64,000 nucleotides of DNA from the NCBI GenBank assembly GCA_903924985.1, contig CAIYDT010000117.1, positions 1-64,000 on the forward strand. Reading direction: 5' to 3'. This document shows, piece by piece, positions 7,900 to 18,017 of the stretch (within the stretch, counting starts at the first letter, position 1; each line of letters opens with the position of its first letter). This DNA is from an uncultured Acetobacteraceae bacterium (GTDB lineage: Bacteria; Pseudomonadota; Alphaproteobacteria; Acetobacterales; Acetobacteraceae). The position numbers and the translations under genes are program-made. Under the pieces are notes generated by a model. It did no database searches. It was given only the letters and a program-made list of their open reading frames with translations, and was not told the origin of the DNA.

Positions 7900-9790
7900 G
7901 CCGTGTGTTGCCGCGGGTGAGGGTCCGGTAGCGGGCCAGCGCCAACAGCGGGAAATACAGCCGGTAACCGTGGTAGCGCAGGTAAAACACACGCGGGAAA
8001 CCAACGGCCGTATACGGATTCTCCTCCCATTCCCCATCGTCACGCTGGGTGCGCGCCAAATACGCGATACCACGCGCGACCGCGGGGTGTTCCGCCTCCC
8101 CGGCCGCCATCAACCCCAGCACCGCCCAGGCCGTCTGGCTCGGCGTCCCTTCCTTGTAGCGGCCGGGTGGCGCGGCGCCGTAGCTTTCTTCGTCCTCACC
8201 CCAACCGCCGTCCTCACGCTGGACGGAAACCAACCAGTCCACCGCCCGCCGCATCATGGGGTCTTCGAATGGGATGCCGGCGGCGTTCAGGGCGCAGAGT
8301 ACCGACCAGGTGCCGTAGATGTAGTTGGTGCCCCAGCGGCCGAACCAGCTACCGTCCGGCTCCTGCTCGCGGCGGAGGAACGCCATGGCGCGCTGCATGA
8401 CGGGCTCCTCGGCGGACATCCCGATCTGCGCGAGGAAGGACACGCAGCGCGCGGTCACGTCGCTGGTGGGCGGGTCCAGCAGAGCGCCGTGATCGGCGAA
8501 GGGGATGTGGTTCAGGTATAAGTGCGTGTTCTCCGGCTCGAACGCGCCCCAGCCGCCGCCCAGCTTGCCGCCGCCGGAGGACTGCATGCCGATAATCCAC
8601 TCCCGAGCGCGCTCGATGGATTCGGCGTGAGCGGGGTTGCCGTTGCGGTGCAACAGCATGCCCACCACGGCGGTGTCGTCCACGTCGGGGTAGTGGGCAT
8701 TTTCGTACTGAAAGGCCCAGCCGCCGGGGCGCAGGTCCGGCCGGCGCACCGCCCAGTCGCCCGCGACATCGGTGATCTGGCGCGCGCGCAGCCAGTCGCA
8801 GGCGGCGTCGGTGGACTCCCCCGCCTCGGCCATCGCGTGCCCCGCCAACCCGGTATCCCAGATCGGGGACAGGCACGGCTGGCAGTAGGCTCGGTCGTCC
8901 TGGATTACCAGCAGCTTGCGCACCGCCTGCCAGGCGATGGCGGCGTCTGTGTGCTCCGGCGCATACCCCAGCGTGTCGAACATCATCACGCTGTTGGCGA
9001 TGGCCGGGTAAATCCCGCCCAGCCCGTCGCCCCCGTTCAGTCTTTCGCGCGTGAAGGCCACGGCCTTGGCCACCGCGCTGTCGGCGGACCGCTTGGGAAA
9101 CCACGGCTGGACCACCCTGAGTACGCTGTCGAGGTGCTTGAAGAACGTGCTCCAGCCGGACTTGTCAGGGCCCTGTATCCAGTCGCGGACCTGCGCCGGC
9201 GGCGTCCGAAACAGCTCCCGGATATGCACGGAATTTGGGTTTCGGGCGGTGGGCCGCTTCGCCATCAGCACCAGCAGCGGCACGATCACCGTGCGCGACC
9301 AGTAGGACACTTTCGACAGATGGAAGGGGAACCACAGCGGCAGATGCATGATTTCCACGGGCATAACCGGCACCGCGTGCCACGGCACCTCCCCAAACAA
9401 CGCCAGCTGCGCCCGCGTGAACACGTTGGTGCGCTCCGCCCCGCCGGCCGCCAGAATGGCCTCCCGCGCGCGCATCATGTGCGGTGCATCGGGCGAATCA
9501 CCGATGGCCTTCAACGCGAAATATGCCTTTACGCTGGCGGAAATGTTGAACGCCCCTTCGTGGAACAACGGCCACCCGCCGTGTGCGCCCTGAATTCCCC
9601 GGAGATAAACGCCAATCTTGGCTTCCAGATCCCCGTCGATGCGGTCGAGGAAGTGCTCCAACAGCACGTATTCGGCTGGGATCGTGGCGTCGGCCTCCAG
9701 CTCGAACACCCAGTGCCCGTCCGGCTTTTGCAAACGCGACAGCGCGGCTTGCGCACGTTCCACGGCCAGGCTGGTGTCAGTATCGAGCAA
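7880..9790 (-). CDS. shc: Squalene-hopene cyclase
   Basis: DVDDTAVVGM (DXDD-type) motif, repeated QW motifs (QEPDGSWFGRWGTNYIYGTW, QREDGGWGEDEESYG); start approximate (TTG ~9790). Confidence 0.95.
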   Translation of the reverse strand: MLDTDTSLAVERAQAALSRLQKPDGHWVFELEADATIPAEYVLLEHFLDRIDGDLEAKIGVYLRGIQGAHGGWPLFHEGAFNISASVKAYFALKAIGDSPDAPHMMRAREAILAAGGAERTNVFTRAQLALFGEVPWHAVPVMPVEIMHLPLWFPFHLSKVSYWSRTVIVPLLVLMAKRPTARNPNSVHIRELFRTPPAQVRDWIQGPDKSGWSTFFKHLDSVLRVVQPWFPKRSADSAVAKAVAFTRERLNGGDGLGGIYPAIANSVMMFDTLGYAPEHTDAAIAWQAVRKLLVIQDDRAYCQPCLSPIWDTGLAGHAMAEAGESTDAACDWLRARQITDVAGDWAVRRPDLRPGGWAFQYENAHYPDVDDTAVVGMLLHRNGNPAHAESIERAREWIIGMQSSGGGKLGGGWGAFEPENTHLYLNHIPFADHGALLDPPTSDVTARCVSFLAQIGMSAEEPVMQRAMAFLRREQEPDGSWFGRWGTNYIYGTWSVLCALNAAGIPFEDPMMRRAVDWLVSVQREDGGWGEDEESYGAAPPGRYKEGTPSQTAWAVLGLMAAGEAEHPAVARGIAYLARTQRDDGEWEENPYTAVGFPRVFYLRYHGYRLYFPLLALARYRTLTRGNTRRVAFGF

Positions 9791-9804
9791 GAGTGAGCCC
9801 CGGT

Positions 9805-11067
9805 TCAGGCGGCGAGAACAGCCTCGGCCGCGGTTCGGCCCGACCTGATCGCACCTTCGATCGTGGCGGGCAACCCGGTTTTGGTCCAATCCCCCGCCAG
9901 CACCAGATTGGGCAGCGCGGTTCGCGCCTCCGGCCGGCGATGCTCCTGCGCCGCGGTGGCGGCGAAGGTGGCGCGTTTTTCCTTTACGACGCGAACAGGC
10001 GGCATTTCCCGGTCCATCTCCACCGGCAGGTTCAGGGCATCGCGTACGTTCAGCCACACCACCGCCGCCAGTGCGTCGGCGGAATCGTCCACCAATTCGT
10101 TGGCAGCGCTCACGGTGACCGAGATGTGGCCCTTTTTGGCGAAGATCCACTCAGCCGTGCCCGACAGCACACCCAGAAAACCGGTCTCGGCCAGCGGCCC
10201 TTCGGGATCGGCCTCGATTTTGTAGTGCAGGTTCAAAATCGCCTCGAATTTGTCGGGGACGGTCAGCGAGGGCAGCAGGTCGGTCGCGACCCAGGGCGGC
10301 ACCGCCATCACGACGGCATCGCCGGGTCCCAGGTCGATTTGCTCGGCGGTGGTCGAGATCGAGGTCACGCGCCCATCGGTGACGCCGATGGCTGTGACGC
10401 GGCTGTTGAACCGCACGTCGGCCCCGCGCTCGCGCAGTTTAGCGACGGCGGGGTCGATCAAAGCCTCCGACAAGCCGTCCGTCGGGAACCGGGGGATGCA
10501 GGCTTTACCGCCCTTCAGCAGCGTTTCCCGCATGACGGCACCTAGCAAACGGGCAAGCCCGGCCTGCGGGCGGGTATTGAGGGCGGCCACCGCCAGGGGC
10601 TCCACCAGGCGCCAATACAGCTTGCCGCGGCGCATGGAATCCGTGACCAGGGTGTCGCCCTTGATTTCGGCGATTTTGCGCATTTTCAGGTAGTCTGACA
10701 GGCGGGTGTCCGGCACGCGCCGGCCCTTGGCCAAAATCCACCAGGGGATGCGTCCGAGGTTGGGTCGCACCCGCCAACGCTCCCCCGATTTGATGTCCAT
10801 GAACGGGAAAACGGGCAGTTTGGGGCCGCCTAACAGGCCGGCAGAGCCTATTTCGTCGATATAAGCAAACGCCGCTTTGTTACCTGTCAGTAGCAGATGA
10901 TTGCCGTTATCGATCCGGATACCCAACTCCCGGTCGAGATAGGACCGGCAGCGGCCGCCAGCAGCGGGGCCGGATTCATGCAGAGTAACCCCGCGACCTG
11001 CAGCGGTCAGCGAAAGCGCGGCCGACAGACCGGCCAATCCGGCGCCGATAACGTGAACGTGGCTCAT
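9805..11067 (-). CDS. hpnE: Hydroxysqualene dehydroxylase HpnE (FAD-dependent)
   Basis: VHVIGAGLAGLSAALSLTAAGRGVTLHE..GGRCRSY..DNGNHLLL..LVLAGDWTKTGLPATIEGAIRSGRTAA; next to shc. Confidence 0.92.
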   Translation of the reverse strand: MSHVHVIGAGLAGLSAALSLTAAGRGVTLHESGPAAGGRCRSYLDRELGIRIDNGNHLLLTGNKAAFAYIDEIGSAGLLGGPKLPVFPFMDIKSGERWRVRPNLGRIPWWILAKGRRVPDTRLSDYLKMRKIAEIKGDTLVTDSMRRGKLYWRLVEPLAVAALNTRPQAGLARLLGAVMRETLLKGGKACIPRFPTDGLSEALIDPAVAKLRERGADVRFNSRVTAIGVTDGRVTSISTTAEQIDLGPGDAVVMAVPPWVATDLLPSLTVPDKFEAILNLHYKIEADPEGPLAETGFLGVLSGTAEWIFAKKGHISVTVSAANELVDDSADALAAVVWLNVRDALNLPVEMDREMPPVRVVKEKRATFAATAAQEHRRPEARTALPNLVLAGDWTKTGLPATIEGAIRSGRTAAEAVLAA

Positions 11068-11115
11068 GATCGGCGGGGGTTTCGCACGGGGTTGGTAGCA
11101 AATGCAACGGGAATA

Positions 11116-11868
11116 TCAGTAGGCCGTGAGCCCGCCATCCAGCAGCAGGATTTGCCCGGTGATATAGGATGCGAGCGGCGATGCCAAATACCGGATCGCG
11201 CCGGCCATTTCCTCGGCATTGCCGAAACGCCCGAGAGGAATGCGGGTCAGCATGCGCCCCCGCCTCTCAGGATCGACCAGATTGGGCCGGCGGGATTCGG
11301 TTTCCGTCGTGCCGGGGGCGATGGCGTTCACACGAATGCCGTGCGGCGCCCATTCGATCGCCAGCATGCGCGTCATATGGCTAATGCCGGCTTTGGCAAT
11401 TCCATAGGCGGACGCACCCGCGAAACCCACGGTGCCATGGGTGGAGGCGAGGCTAACGACACAACCCTGCCATTTTGTATCTAACATGTGACGACCAACG
11501 GTCGTGCTCATGAAAAATGTCCCGGTCAGATTGACGCCGAGCACGCGTTCCCAATCTTCGCGCGTGATGTCGATGGCGGGTTTGCCGGGGGATGGCACAC
11601 CGGCGTTGTTCACCAGCAGGTCGATGCCGCCCAACGTGGCGACTGTGGTTGCCACGGTTTGGTTGACGCTGGTCTGATCGCGTGTGTCCAGCACCAGTGG
11701 CAATGCTTTGCGGCCGGCGGCCTCGATGGCGGCGACGGTGTTTTCCAACGCCGCGGTGGTCAGGTCGGTGACGGCGACGTCGAACCCGTCTTGTGCCAGG
11801 CCGACGGCGGTGGCGTGGCCGATGCCATAGGATGCCCCGGTAACCAGGGCGACGCGGTGCTGTTCCAT
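11116..11868 (-). CDS. SDR family oxidoreductase (FabG-like)
   Basis: TGASYGIGHATA, NNAG, YGIAKAG catalytic motif. Confidence 0.9.
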   Translation of the reverse strand: MEQHRVALVTGASYGIGHATAVGLAQDGFDVAVTDLTTAALENTVAAIEAAGRKALPLVLDTRDQTSVNQTVATTVATLGGIDLLVNNAGVPSPGKPAIDITREDWERVLGVNLTGTFFMSTTVGRHMLDTKWQGCVVSLASTHGTVGFAGASAYGIAKAGISHMTRMLAIEWAPHGIRVNAIAPGTTETESRRPNLVDPERRGRMLTRIPLGRFGNAEEMAGAIRYLASPLASYITGQILLLDGGLTAY

Positions 11869-11881
11869 GGTGTAGCCCTTC

Positions 11882-12934
11882 TCATGGGTTGAAAATGCTG
11901 AGCCATTCCTTTTTCGCGGCCTGAATGTCGGCAGCGGTTATTTTCTGCCAGTCCATTTTGATCAGCGTCAGACTGTCGATCGCGGGTGCGTATTCCGGCA
12001 GCGGACTTTTGAAATTGGACCGGCCGGAGATAAGGGCCTCGGCTTTCGACAGGATAGTCTGGCCTTTTTCCGACAGCACGAAATCCAGCCAGAGCTTCGC
12101 GGCGTTGGGGTGCGGCGCCTTGGCCAGGATGAAGGAGCATTGCGGCAACAGCACGACGCCCTCGGTTGGCAGCAGGTATTTCAGGTTCGCACCGCGTTCG
12201 TTGTATTGATAGACGCGGGTGGGCATGCCGCCGAAGGCCATGAGGTCCTGACCAGTGACGAGGCGTTCCGCCGTCGCCTCCGACCGCACGATGAAGGCGG
12301 GTTTCAGCTTCGCCAGTTCCTTGAAGTAGTCCACGGGAAATATGGTGCGCAGGCCGATGTAGGCGAGCACGCCGGTCGCGGAATTGCCGGCATCGTTCAG
12401 GCTCATGCGCCCAGGCGGCACGCTGCCCAGCACGTCCTTCCAGCTCTTGCCCTTGAATTTCAGGTTGTCCTCATTCCAGGTGGGCACGAACATATAGGCG
12501 CCGTTGAATGCGTAATAATCCGGCTTGCCGAGGCCCGCGGCAAACGCGGTACCGTAGGCCGCGTAGGACGGGGAGGCGTATTTCATAATGTGCCCGCCGG
12601 TCACCAGCGTATTGATCCAGGGCGGGGAAGCGATGGAGGCGATGTCGATGGTGACGTTGTTGGCGCTGGTTTCCTGCTCCACACGGGTGACGAGCGCCAA
12701 AGTGGGGCTGAGGGTATAATGGACGGCAAAGCTTGTTGGGATGCCGTATTCCTTGCGGAACGCGGCGACCAGCGCGTCGTTGGTTTCCGGCTGGATTACG
12801 GTGTCCCAGTAGCTGACGGAGCCTTCCTTGATCGCGGCGGCGATGAGGTCTTGCCGGTCGTCGGCGAAGGCTGGCGGGATCAGGATCGTTGCGCAAAGGG
12901 CAAGCGCGGAAAGGAAGCGGCGGGATAGGGTCAT
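11882..12934 (-). CDS. ABC transporter substrate-binding protein (Fe3+/spermidine-type fold)
   Basis: Signal peptide MTLSRRFLSALALCATILIPPAFA; SBP body; paralogous to next gene. Confidence 0.88.
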   Translation of the reverse strand: MTLSRRFLSALALCATILIPPAFADDRQDLIAAAIKEGSVSYWDTVIQPETNDALVAAFRKEYGIPTSFAVHYTLSPTLALVTRVEQETSANNVTIDIASIASPPWINTLVTGGHIMKYASPSYAAYGTAFAAGLGKPDYYAFNGAYMFVPTWNEDNLKFKGKSWKDVLGSVPPGRMSLNDAGNSATGVLAYIGLRTIFPVDYFKELAKLKPAFIVRSEATAERLVTGQDLMAFGGMPTRVYQYNERGANLKYLLPTEGVVLLPQCSFILAKAPHPNAAKLWLDFVLSEKGQTILSKAEALISGRSNFKSPLPEYAPAIDSLTLIKMDWQKITAADIQAAKKEWLSIFNP

Positions 12935-12963
12935 GGGGACTCCGTTATGACGCGAGGGGTGAT

Positions 12964-14049
12964 TCATGGCGTGAAAATGCTCTGCCATTCGGCCTTGCCC
13001 TTCTTGATGTCGTCCGCCCCAATCTTCGACCAATCCATCGGGATCAGCTTCAGCTTGTCGATTGCCGGGGCGTACTCGGGTAGCGGGCTGGTGAAACCGG
13101 TGCGGGACGATACCAAAGCCTCCCGTTTCGACAGGATGGTCTGGCCTTGTTCGGACAGTTGGAAATCCATCCACAGCTTCGCCGCGTTCGGGTGAGGTGC
13201 TTTGGCCAAAATGAACGTAGCGTTGCCGAGCAGCAGGATGCCTTCCTCCGGCAGCATGAATTTCAGATTGGCACCGCGTTCGTTATATTGCAGGATTCTC
13301 CCTGGGGACCCGCCCCAGGCCATCAGGTCCTGGCCGTTGACCAGCCGCTCCGCCGTTTGTTCGGACCGCACGATGAATTGCGGCTTCATCTTGGCCAGGG
13401 CCCTGAAATAATCCAGGTCCATAATTTGGCGGATGCCCATGTAGGACAGCAGGCCGGTGGCGGAGTTGGGGGAGTCATTGATGCTGATCCGGCCCGATGG
13501 CACCGCGTTCAGCACATCCTTCCAGGATTTTCCCTTGAAATCGAGCGTATCGGGGTTCCACGCCGGCACGAACATATAGGCGCCGTTCGGGGTAAAGTAG
13601 CTCTTTTGACCGAGCCCCGCTGCGTAGGCTTTGTCGTAGTGCCTGGCCTCGCGGCTGTCGTATTTCAGGATATGGCCTGCCTTGACCAGCCCGCTGACCC
13701 AAGGCGCCGAGGCCAAGCTGGCCAAATCGATAGTGACGTTACCGGATCCGACTTCCTGCTCCACCCGCGTCACCACGCCCAAGGTCGGGCTGAGTGTGTG
13801 CTTCACCGCGAAGCTGGCCGGTAATCCGTATGCTTTGAGGAAAAGCGGCACCAGTTCGTCGTTGGTTTCCGGCGCGATGACGGCATCCCAGTAGCTCAGC
13901 ATGCCCTCGGTTTTCGCCGCGGCGATGGTGGCACGGATGGCGTCCCGGTCGGCGGCGTCGGCGGCCAGCACGACCGGCGGATCGTCGGCGCGCGCGGTGC
14001 CGGAGACCATCAAAGCCAGTAACATCGCGACGATGACACGCATCTTCAT
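12964..14049 (-). CDS. ABC transporter substrate-binding protein (tandem paralog)
   Basis: Signal peptide MKMRVIVAMLLALMVSGTARA; shares PETND, FAVxxTLSPTL, VTRVEQE, GAYMFVP, FKGKSWKDVL, ILAKAPHPNAAKLW with upstream/downstream partner. Confidence 0.9.
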   Translation of the reverse strand: MKMRVIVAMLLALMVSGTARADDPPVVLAADAADRDAIRATIAAAKTEGMLSYWDAVIAPETNDELVPLFLKAYGLPASFAVKHTLSPTLGVVTRVEQEVGSGNVTIDLASLASAPWVSGLVKAGHILKYDSREARHYDKAYAAGLGQKSYFTPNGAYMFVPAWNPDTLDFKGKSWKDVLNAVPSGRISINDSPNSATGLLSYMGIRQIMDLDYFRALAKMKPQFIVRSEQTAERLVNGQDLMAWGGSPGRILQYNERGANLKFMLPEEGILLLGNATFILAKAPHPNAAKLWMDFQLSEQGQTILSKREALVSSRTGFTSPLPEYAPAIDKLKLIPMDWSKIGADDIKKGKAEWQSIFTP

Positions 14050-14068
14050 GGCAGTTTCCCCATTCTTG

Positions 14069-15145
14069 TTATGGCAGCACGATCCAGTCGTCCGAGAGCA
14101 TGACGGCATGCACCGCGTCGCCGCGCTTAAACCCCGCCGCCGGCTGGGTGGCCCGCAGCGACACGCCGCTGATGTCGACGATATATTCCTCGGCCACGCC
14201 CAGGAAGGACATTGCCTCGATGGTCCCCGGCAGCGCACCATCGCACGCGACCCGATCCGCGCGTACGCTTTCCTTGCGGATGCAGGCCAGTACCGTCTTC
14301 CCAGGGTTCGTATCCAGCCCGTCGCCCGCGATGCCTCGCACCGTCACACGATCGTTCAGGGCAACGTCCACATACGGCGTCCCGGCGACCGGCCCGATCA
14401 TACGAGCATCCAGGACATTCATGCCGAAGAACCGGGCGACGAAGGCCGTGGCGGGGCGGGCAAAAACCGCTCGGGCGGGTCCGGACGTTTCGATGGTGCC
14501 GTGGTTCATCAGCACGACGGTATCGGCGAGGCCGAACGCTTCCGCCTGATCGTGCGTCACGTAGATGGCGGTGAAACCCAGGCGTTCCTGCAACAAGCGT
14601 AATTCCAGGCGCATCTGCTCGCGTAGCTGGGCATCCAGGTTCGACAAAGCCTCATCGAACAGCACCAGCCGCGGTTCGTGCACCAGCGCTCGGGCCAAGG
14701 CGATGCGCTGCTGTTGGCCACCGGAGACCAATGTCGCCGACCGGCTCTCGAACCCTTTAAGCCCCACGGTTTCCAGCATCTTCGAGGCGCGCGCGAGCCG
14801 TTCCGCCGCGCCCATGCCGCGCACCTTCAGCGGGAAGGCAACGTTCTCGGCCACCGTCATGTGCGGCCAGACGGCGTAGGACTGGAAAACGATTCCAAGC
14901 TCCCGCTTTTCCGGCATCAGATCGACGTTGCGCACCTTGTCGAAGACTCGATTGCCGCCGATTTCGATAATGCCGGCGTCCGGCGTCTCCAACCCCGCCA
15001 GGCAGCGCAAAATCGTTGTCTTGCCGCAGCCGCTGGGTCCCAGCAGCGCCAGAGTGCTACCCCGCGGCACGTCGAACGATACGTCCCCCACCGCCGTGTG
15101 GCCGCCGAAGCGCTTGGTCAGATGTGCGATGTGGACAAAACTCAT
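14069..15145 (-). CDS. ABC transporter ATP-binding protein (PotA/FbpC-like)
   Basis: GPSGCGKTTILRCLAG, LVSGGQQQRIALARAL, LVLFDEALSNLD; TOBE-like C-terminus. Confidence 0.95.
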   Translation of the reverse strand: MSFVHIAHLTKRFGGHTAVGDVSFDVPRGSTLALLGPSGCGKTTILRCLAGLETPDAGIIEIGGNRVFDKVRNVDLMPEKRELGIVFQSYAVWPHMTVAENVAFPLKVRGMGAAERLARASKMLETVGLKGFESRSATLVSGGQQQRIALARALVHEPRLVLFDEALSNLDAQLREQMRLELRLLQERLGFTAIYVTHDQAEAFGLADTVVLMNHGTIETSGPARAVFARPATAFVARFFGMNVLDARMIGPVAGTPYVDVALNDRVTVRGIAGDGLDTNPGKTVLACIRKESVRADRVACDGALPGTIEAMSFLGVAEEYIVDISGVSLRATQPAAGFKRGDAVHAVMLSDDWIVLP

Positions 15146-15161
15146 GGATCAGCACTCATGG

Positions 15162-16841
15162 TCAGCTTTGGGAAATCGAGGTGCGGGTCAGGCGGAAAAT
15201 GGCGAAGGCGCTCAGCAGCAACACAAGCTGGATCACGGCCAAAGCGGCGACGTAGCCGGAGCTGCGCTCGCTCAGGATCACCATCGCCACGCTGATGGTT
15301 TCGGTGCCCTGCGCGTATAGCAGGATGGTGGCCCCGAGTTCGCGGATGAAGATCACGAACAGCATCAACCAGGCCGCCACCAAAGCCGGGCGCAGCAGCG
15401 GCAAAACGATTAGCCGCATGGTCTGCAACCAGCTCGCGCCGGAGGAACGGGCACTCTGTTCCAGTTCAGGATTGATCGCCAGGAACATGGCGGTGACGGT
15501 GCGGGTGGCGAAGGGGAAGAAGCGGGCGATGTAGGCGATCAGGATGATGGTCAGCGTCGAATAGAGCGGGGTGCGGATCGCCATGATCAGGAAGCCCAGG
15601 CCCAGGATGATTCCCGGGATGCCGAGAGGCAGGGACAGCAGCGCGTCCACCAAAGCCCGGCGTTTGGGGTTGCCTCGGGTCAAATAATACGACTGCAACA
15701 CGCTCAGCGCAACCGCCAGCGTGGCGCCGGTCAGCGCCAGGAACAGGCTGTTGCCGATCGCGGTCTTGGTCAGGTCGTATTTCGTCAGCACATATTCGAA
15801 ATTGCCGGTGGTGGCGGTGCGCCACATGAAGTGGCCGGTCCAGAGCCTGGAAAATGCCACCATCAGCAGCACCGCCGTCGGCAGGATGACCGCGCCGCCG
15901 ATGTAGACGAATTCCAGCGTCAGCGCGGCGATGCGCCCGCCGGTGCGCAGATGGATTTGCCTCGGGCGGTAGCCCTTGCCGGTCACCGTATCGAAGCGCC
16001 GGTTGGCGATGAAACTGCGCTGCACCAGGGTCAGCACGATGGTCACCGTCAGCACCACCATCCCGAAGGCCGCCGCCCGCCCGAAATCGGAGGGGTACTG
16101 GACCAACGAAAAAATCTCGGTCGGCATGAAGCGGATGCCGCGCGGGGAGCCCAGCGCCAGCGGCACGTCGAACAGCCCGGCCGAGGTGACGAACACGATC
16201 AGCGCCGCGGACAGCAACGCCGGCAGCACCAAGGGCATGGTGATATGCCGCAGCGTGTACCAGAAGGAGGCACCGTGAACGCGTGCCGCGTCCTCGAACG
16301 ACGCGTCCATCTGACGCAGCGGGCCGATGACGAACAAATAGACGTACGGCGTGTAGAACAGCGTCAGCACCCAGATCACGCCGGGGATGCTGTAGATGTC
16401 CAGCCAATCCATGGAGAACCCAAGATACGTGCGCGCCAGCCAGGGGATCAGCCCGCCATGCGGCGCCAGAAGGTAAATCCAGGAAATCGCGCCGACGTAG
16501 GGGGACAGGAAGAAGGGCACCAAATTGCCCGTCTCGAACCACGAGCGCCCCGGCATGTCGGTGCGCGCCACCAGCCAGGCCAGCGTGAACCCCAGCGCCA
16601 TGGCCAGCACGGTCGTGCAGCCCCCGGCGATCAGGGTGTTGACCGCCGCGCTGGCGAAGCGGGGGTCGGTGAACAGCCCCACGAAGTTGGCGGCCGAGAT
16701 GCCAATCGCATCCCCGTCCCACACCAGGACGCTGCGCACGATGGTCGCCAGGAAGGGCCCGGCGATCAGCAGCACGCCGATCGCGACTCCGGCGGCGGGC
16801 AAGCCCACCTGCATCCACCGGCCGTGACGGCTGGCATCCAC
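15162..16841 (-). CDS. ABC transporter permease (fused two-domain, iron-type)
   Basis: 559 aa, ~12 TM, two EAA-like loops (EDAARVHGASFWYTLRHITMPLVLPALL; EQSARSSGASWLQTMRLIVLPLLRPAL). Confidence 0.94.
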   Translation of the reverse strand: MDASRHGRWMQVGLPAAGVAIGVLLIAGPFLATIVRSVLVWDGDAIGISAANFVGLFTDPRFASAAVNTLIAGGCTTVLAMALGFTLAWLVARTDMPGRSWFETGNLVPFFLSPYVGAISWIYLLAPHGGLIPWLARTYLGFSMDWLDIYSIPGVIWVLTLFYTPYVYLFVIGPLRQMDASFEDAARVHGASFWYTLRHITMPLVLPALLSAALIVFVTSAGLFDVPLALGSPRGIRFMPTEIFSLVQYPSDFGRAAAFGMVVLTVTIVLTLVQRSFIANRRFDTVTGKGYRPRQIHLRTGGRIAALTLEFVYIGGAVILPTAVLLMVAFSRLWTGHFMWRTATTGNFEYVLTKYDLTKTAIGNSLFLALTGATLAVALSVLQSYYLTRGNPKRRALVDALLSLPLGIPGIILGLGFLIMAIRTPLYSTLTIILIAYIARFFPFATRTVTAMFLAINPELEQSARSSGASWLQTMRLIVLPLLRPALVAAWLMLFVIFIRELGATILLYAQGTETISVAMVILSERSSGYVAALAVIQLVLLLSAFAIFRLTRTSISQS

Positions 16842-16959
16842 TGCCTGATTCCCCCCTGCTTGCGCGGGAATCCCCGCGCTTTATGATCGTGCGAGACATT
16901 AAGCGGACTTCCGGCGCCAGGCCAAGGTGGCCAGCCGGCGTTCGGACAGGAGACGACCG

Positions 16960-17994
16960 ATGAAATTTGGACTTTTCGGCGCGGCGACCGCGCAGCGCAG
17001 CGCGAACCCCGACGTGGATAGCGGCGCCGGCTTCAAGGACTACATCGAATACGTGATCGAGGCGGAATCGCTCGGCTATCATTCGTCCTTCATCGTGGAG
17101 CACCATTTCACCGGCTTCGGTCAGGTGTCGGCGACGCTAAACCTGCTGACCTGGATCGGCGCCCGCACCACCACGCTGCGGCTTGGGACGGCGGTGATCG
17201 TGCTGCCCTGGCACGACCCGGTGCTGCTGGCCGAGCAGGCGGCGACGCTGGATTTGCTGTCCGGCGGGCGGCTGGATTTCGGCATTGGCAAGGGGTATCG
17301 CCACAACGAATACGTGGGCTTCCGCATCCCGATGGAAGACGGCCAGTCCCGGTTCGAGGAATCCATCGACATCATGACGAAGGCTTTCACGTCGAACGAG
17401 CGTTGGTCGTTCGAGGGCAAGCACTGGGGCTACGAAGACATCGTCGTGGAGCCGCCGACCGTGCAGCGCCCGCATCCGCCGTTCTGGCAGGGCGCCGGGC
17501 ATCCGGAGTCGATCAGGCGGGTCGCGGCGCGCGGGCACAATCTGTTGCTGGATCAATTCGCCTCGATGGACGAGACGTTGCGGCGGTTCAACATCTACCG
17601 CGATGCGATGATCGCCAACGGCTTCGGCTTCAACCCGAACCAGGTGGCGGTCGCCCGCGCCTTCTACGTGGCGAAGGACGAGGCCGACAAACAAGCCGCC
17701 GTCGATCGCCGCATCGCCGCCCAGCGCCGCCTGCACGACATCAGCCAACGCCCCGACGGCAACAACACCGCGAGCATCATGGCCTTCTCCGACACCCGCG
17801 AAGCCAGCGAGGAAAGCGCACTGTACGGCAACCCCGACGAGATCTGCCGCAAGATCGAACGCCTCCAGGCTGCCGGCGTGGAGTACATGCTGCTGAATGG
17901 CGGCGGGACCTCGCGGGAGAATCTGCGCCGCTTCGCGAAAGAGGTGATGCCGCACTTCGCCGACAAGGCGCCTGCGAAGGCAGCGGCGGAATAG
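16960..17994 (+). CDS. LLM class flavin-dependent oxidoreductase
   Basis: MKFGLFGAAT..SLGYHSSFIVEHHF..LRLGTAVIVLPWHDPVLLAEQAATLDLLSGGRLDFGIGKGY. Confidence 0.93.
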   Translation: MKFGLFGAATAQRSANPDVDSGAGFKDYIEYVIEAESLGYHSSFIVEHHFTGFGQVSATLNLLTWIGARTTTLRLGTAVIVLPWHDPVLLAEQAATLDLLSGGRLDFGIGKGYRHNEYVGFRIPMEDGQSRFEESIDIMTKAFTSNERWSFEGKHWGYEDIVVEPPTVQRPHPPFWQGAGHPESIRRVAARGHNLLLDQFASMDETLRRFNIYRDAMIANGFGFNPNQVAVARAFYVAKDEADKQAAVDRRIAAQRRLHDISQRPDGNNTASIMAFSDTREASEESALYGNPDEICRKIERLQAAGVEYMLLNGGGTSRENLRRFAKEVMPHFADKAPAKAAAE

Positions 17995-18017
17995 GTGGCA
18001 TCCTGCTCGTACCCCAA

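Noticed and set aside
8522-9796. 424-aa plus-strand ORF
   Set aside because: Antisense to squalene-hopene cyclase, which has clear DXDD and QW motifs.
9791-10150. N-terminal extension of the shc ORF
   Set aside because: Overlaps hpnE in another frame and lacks protein character; shc start placed near 9790.
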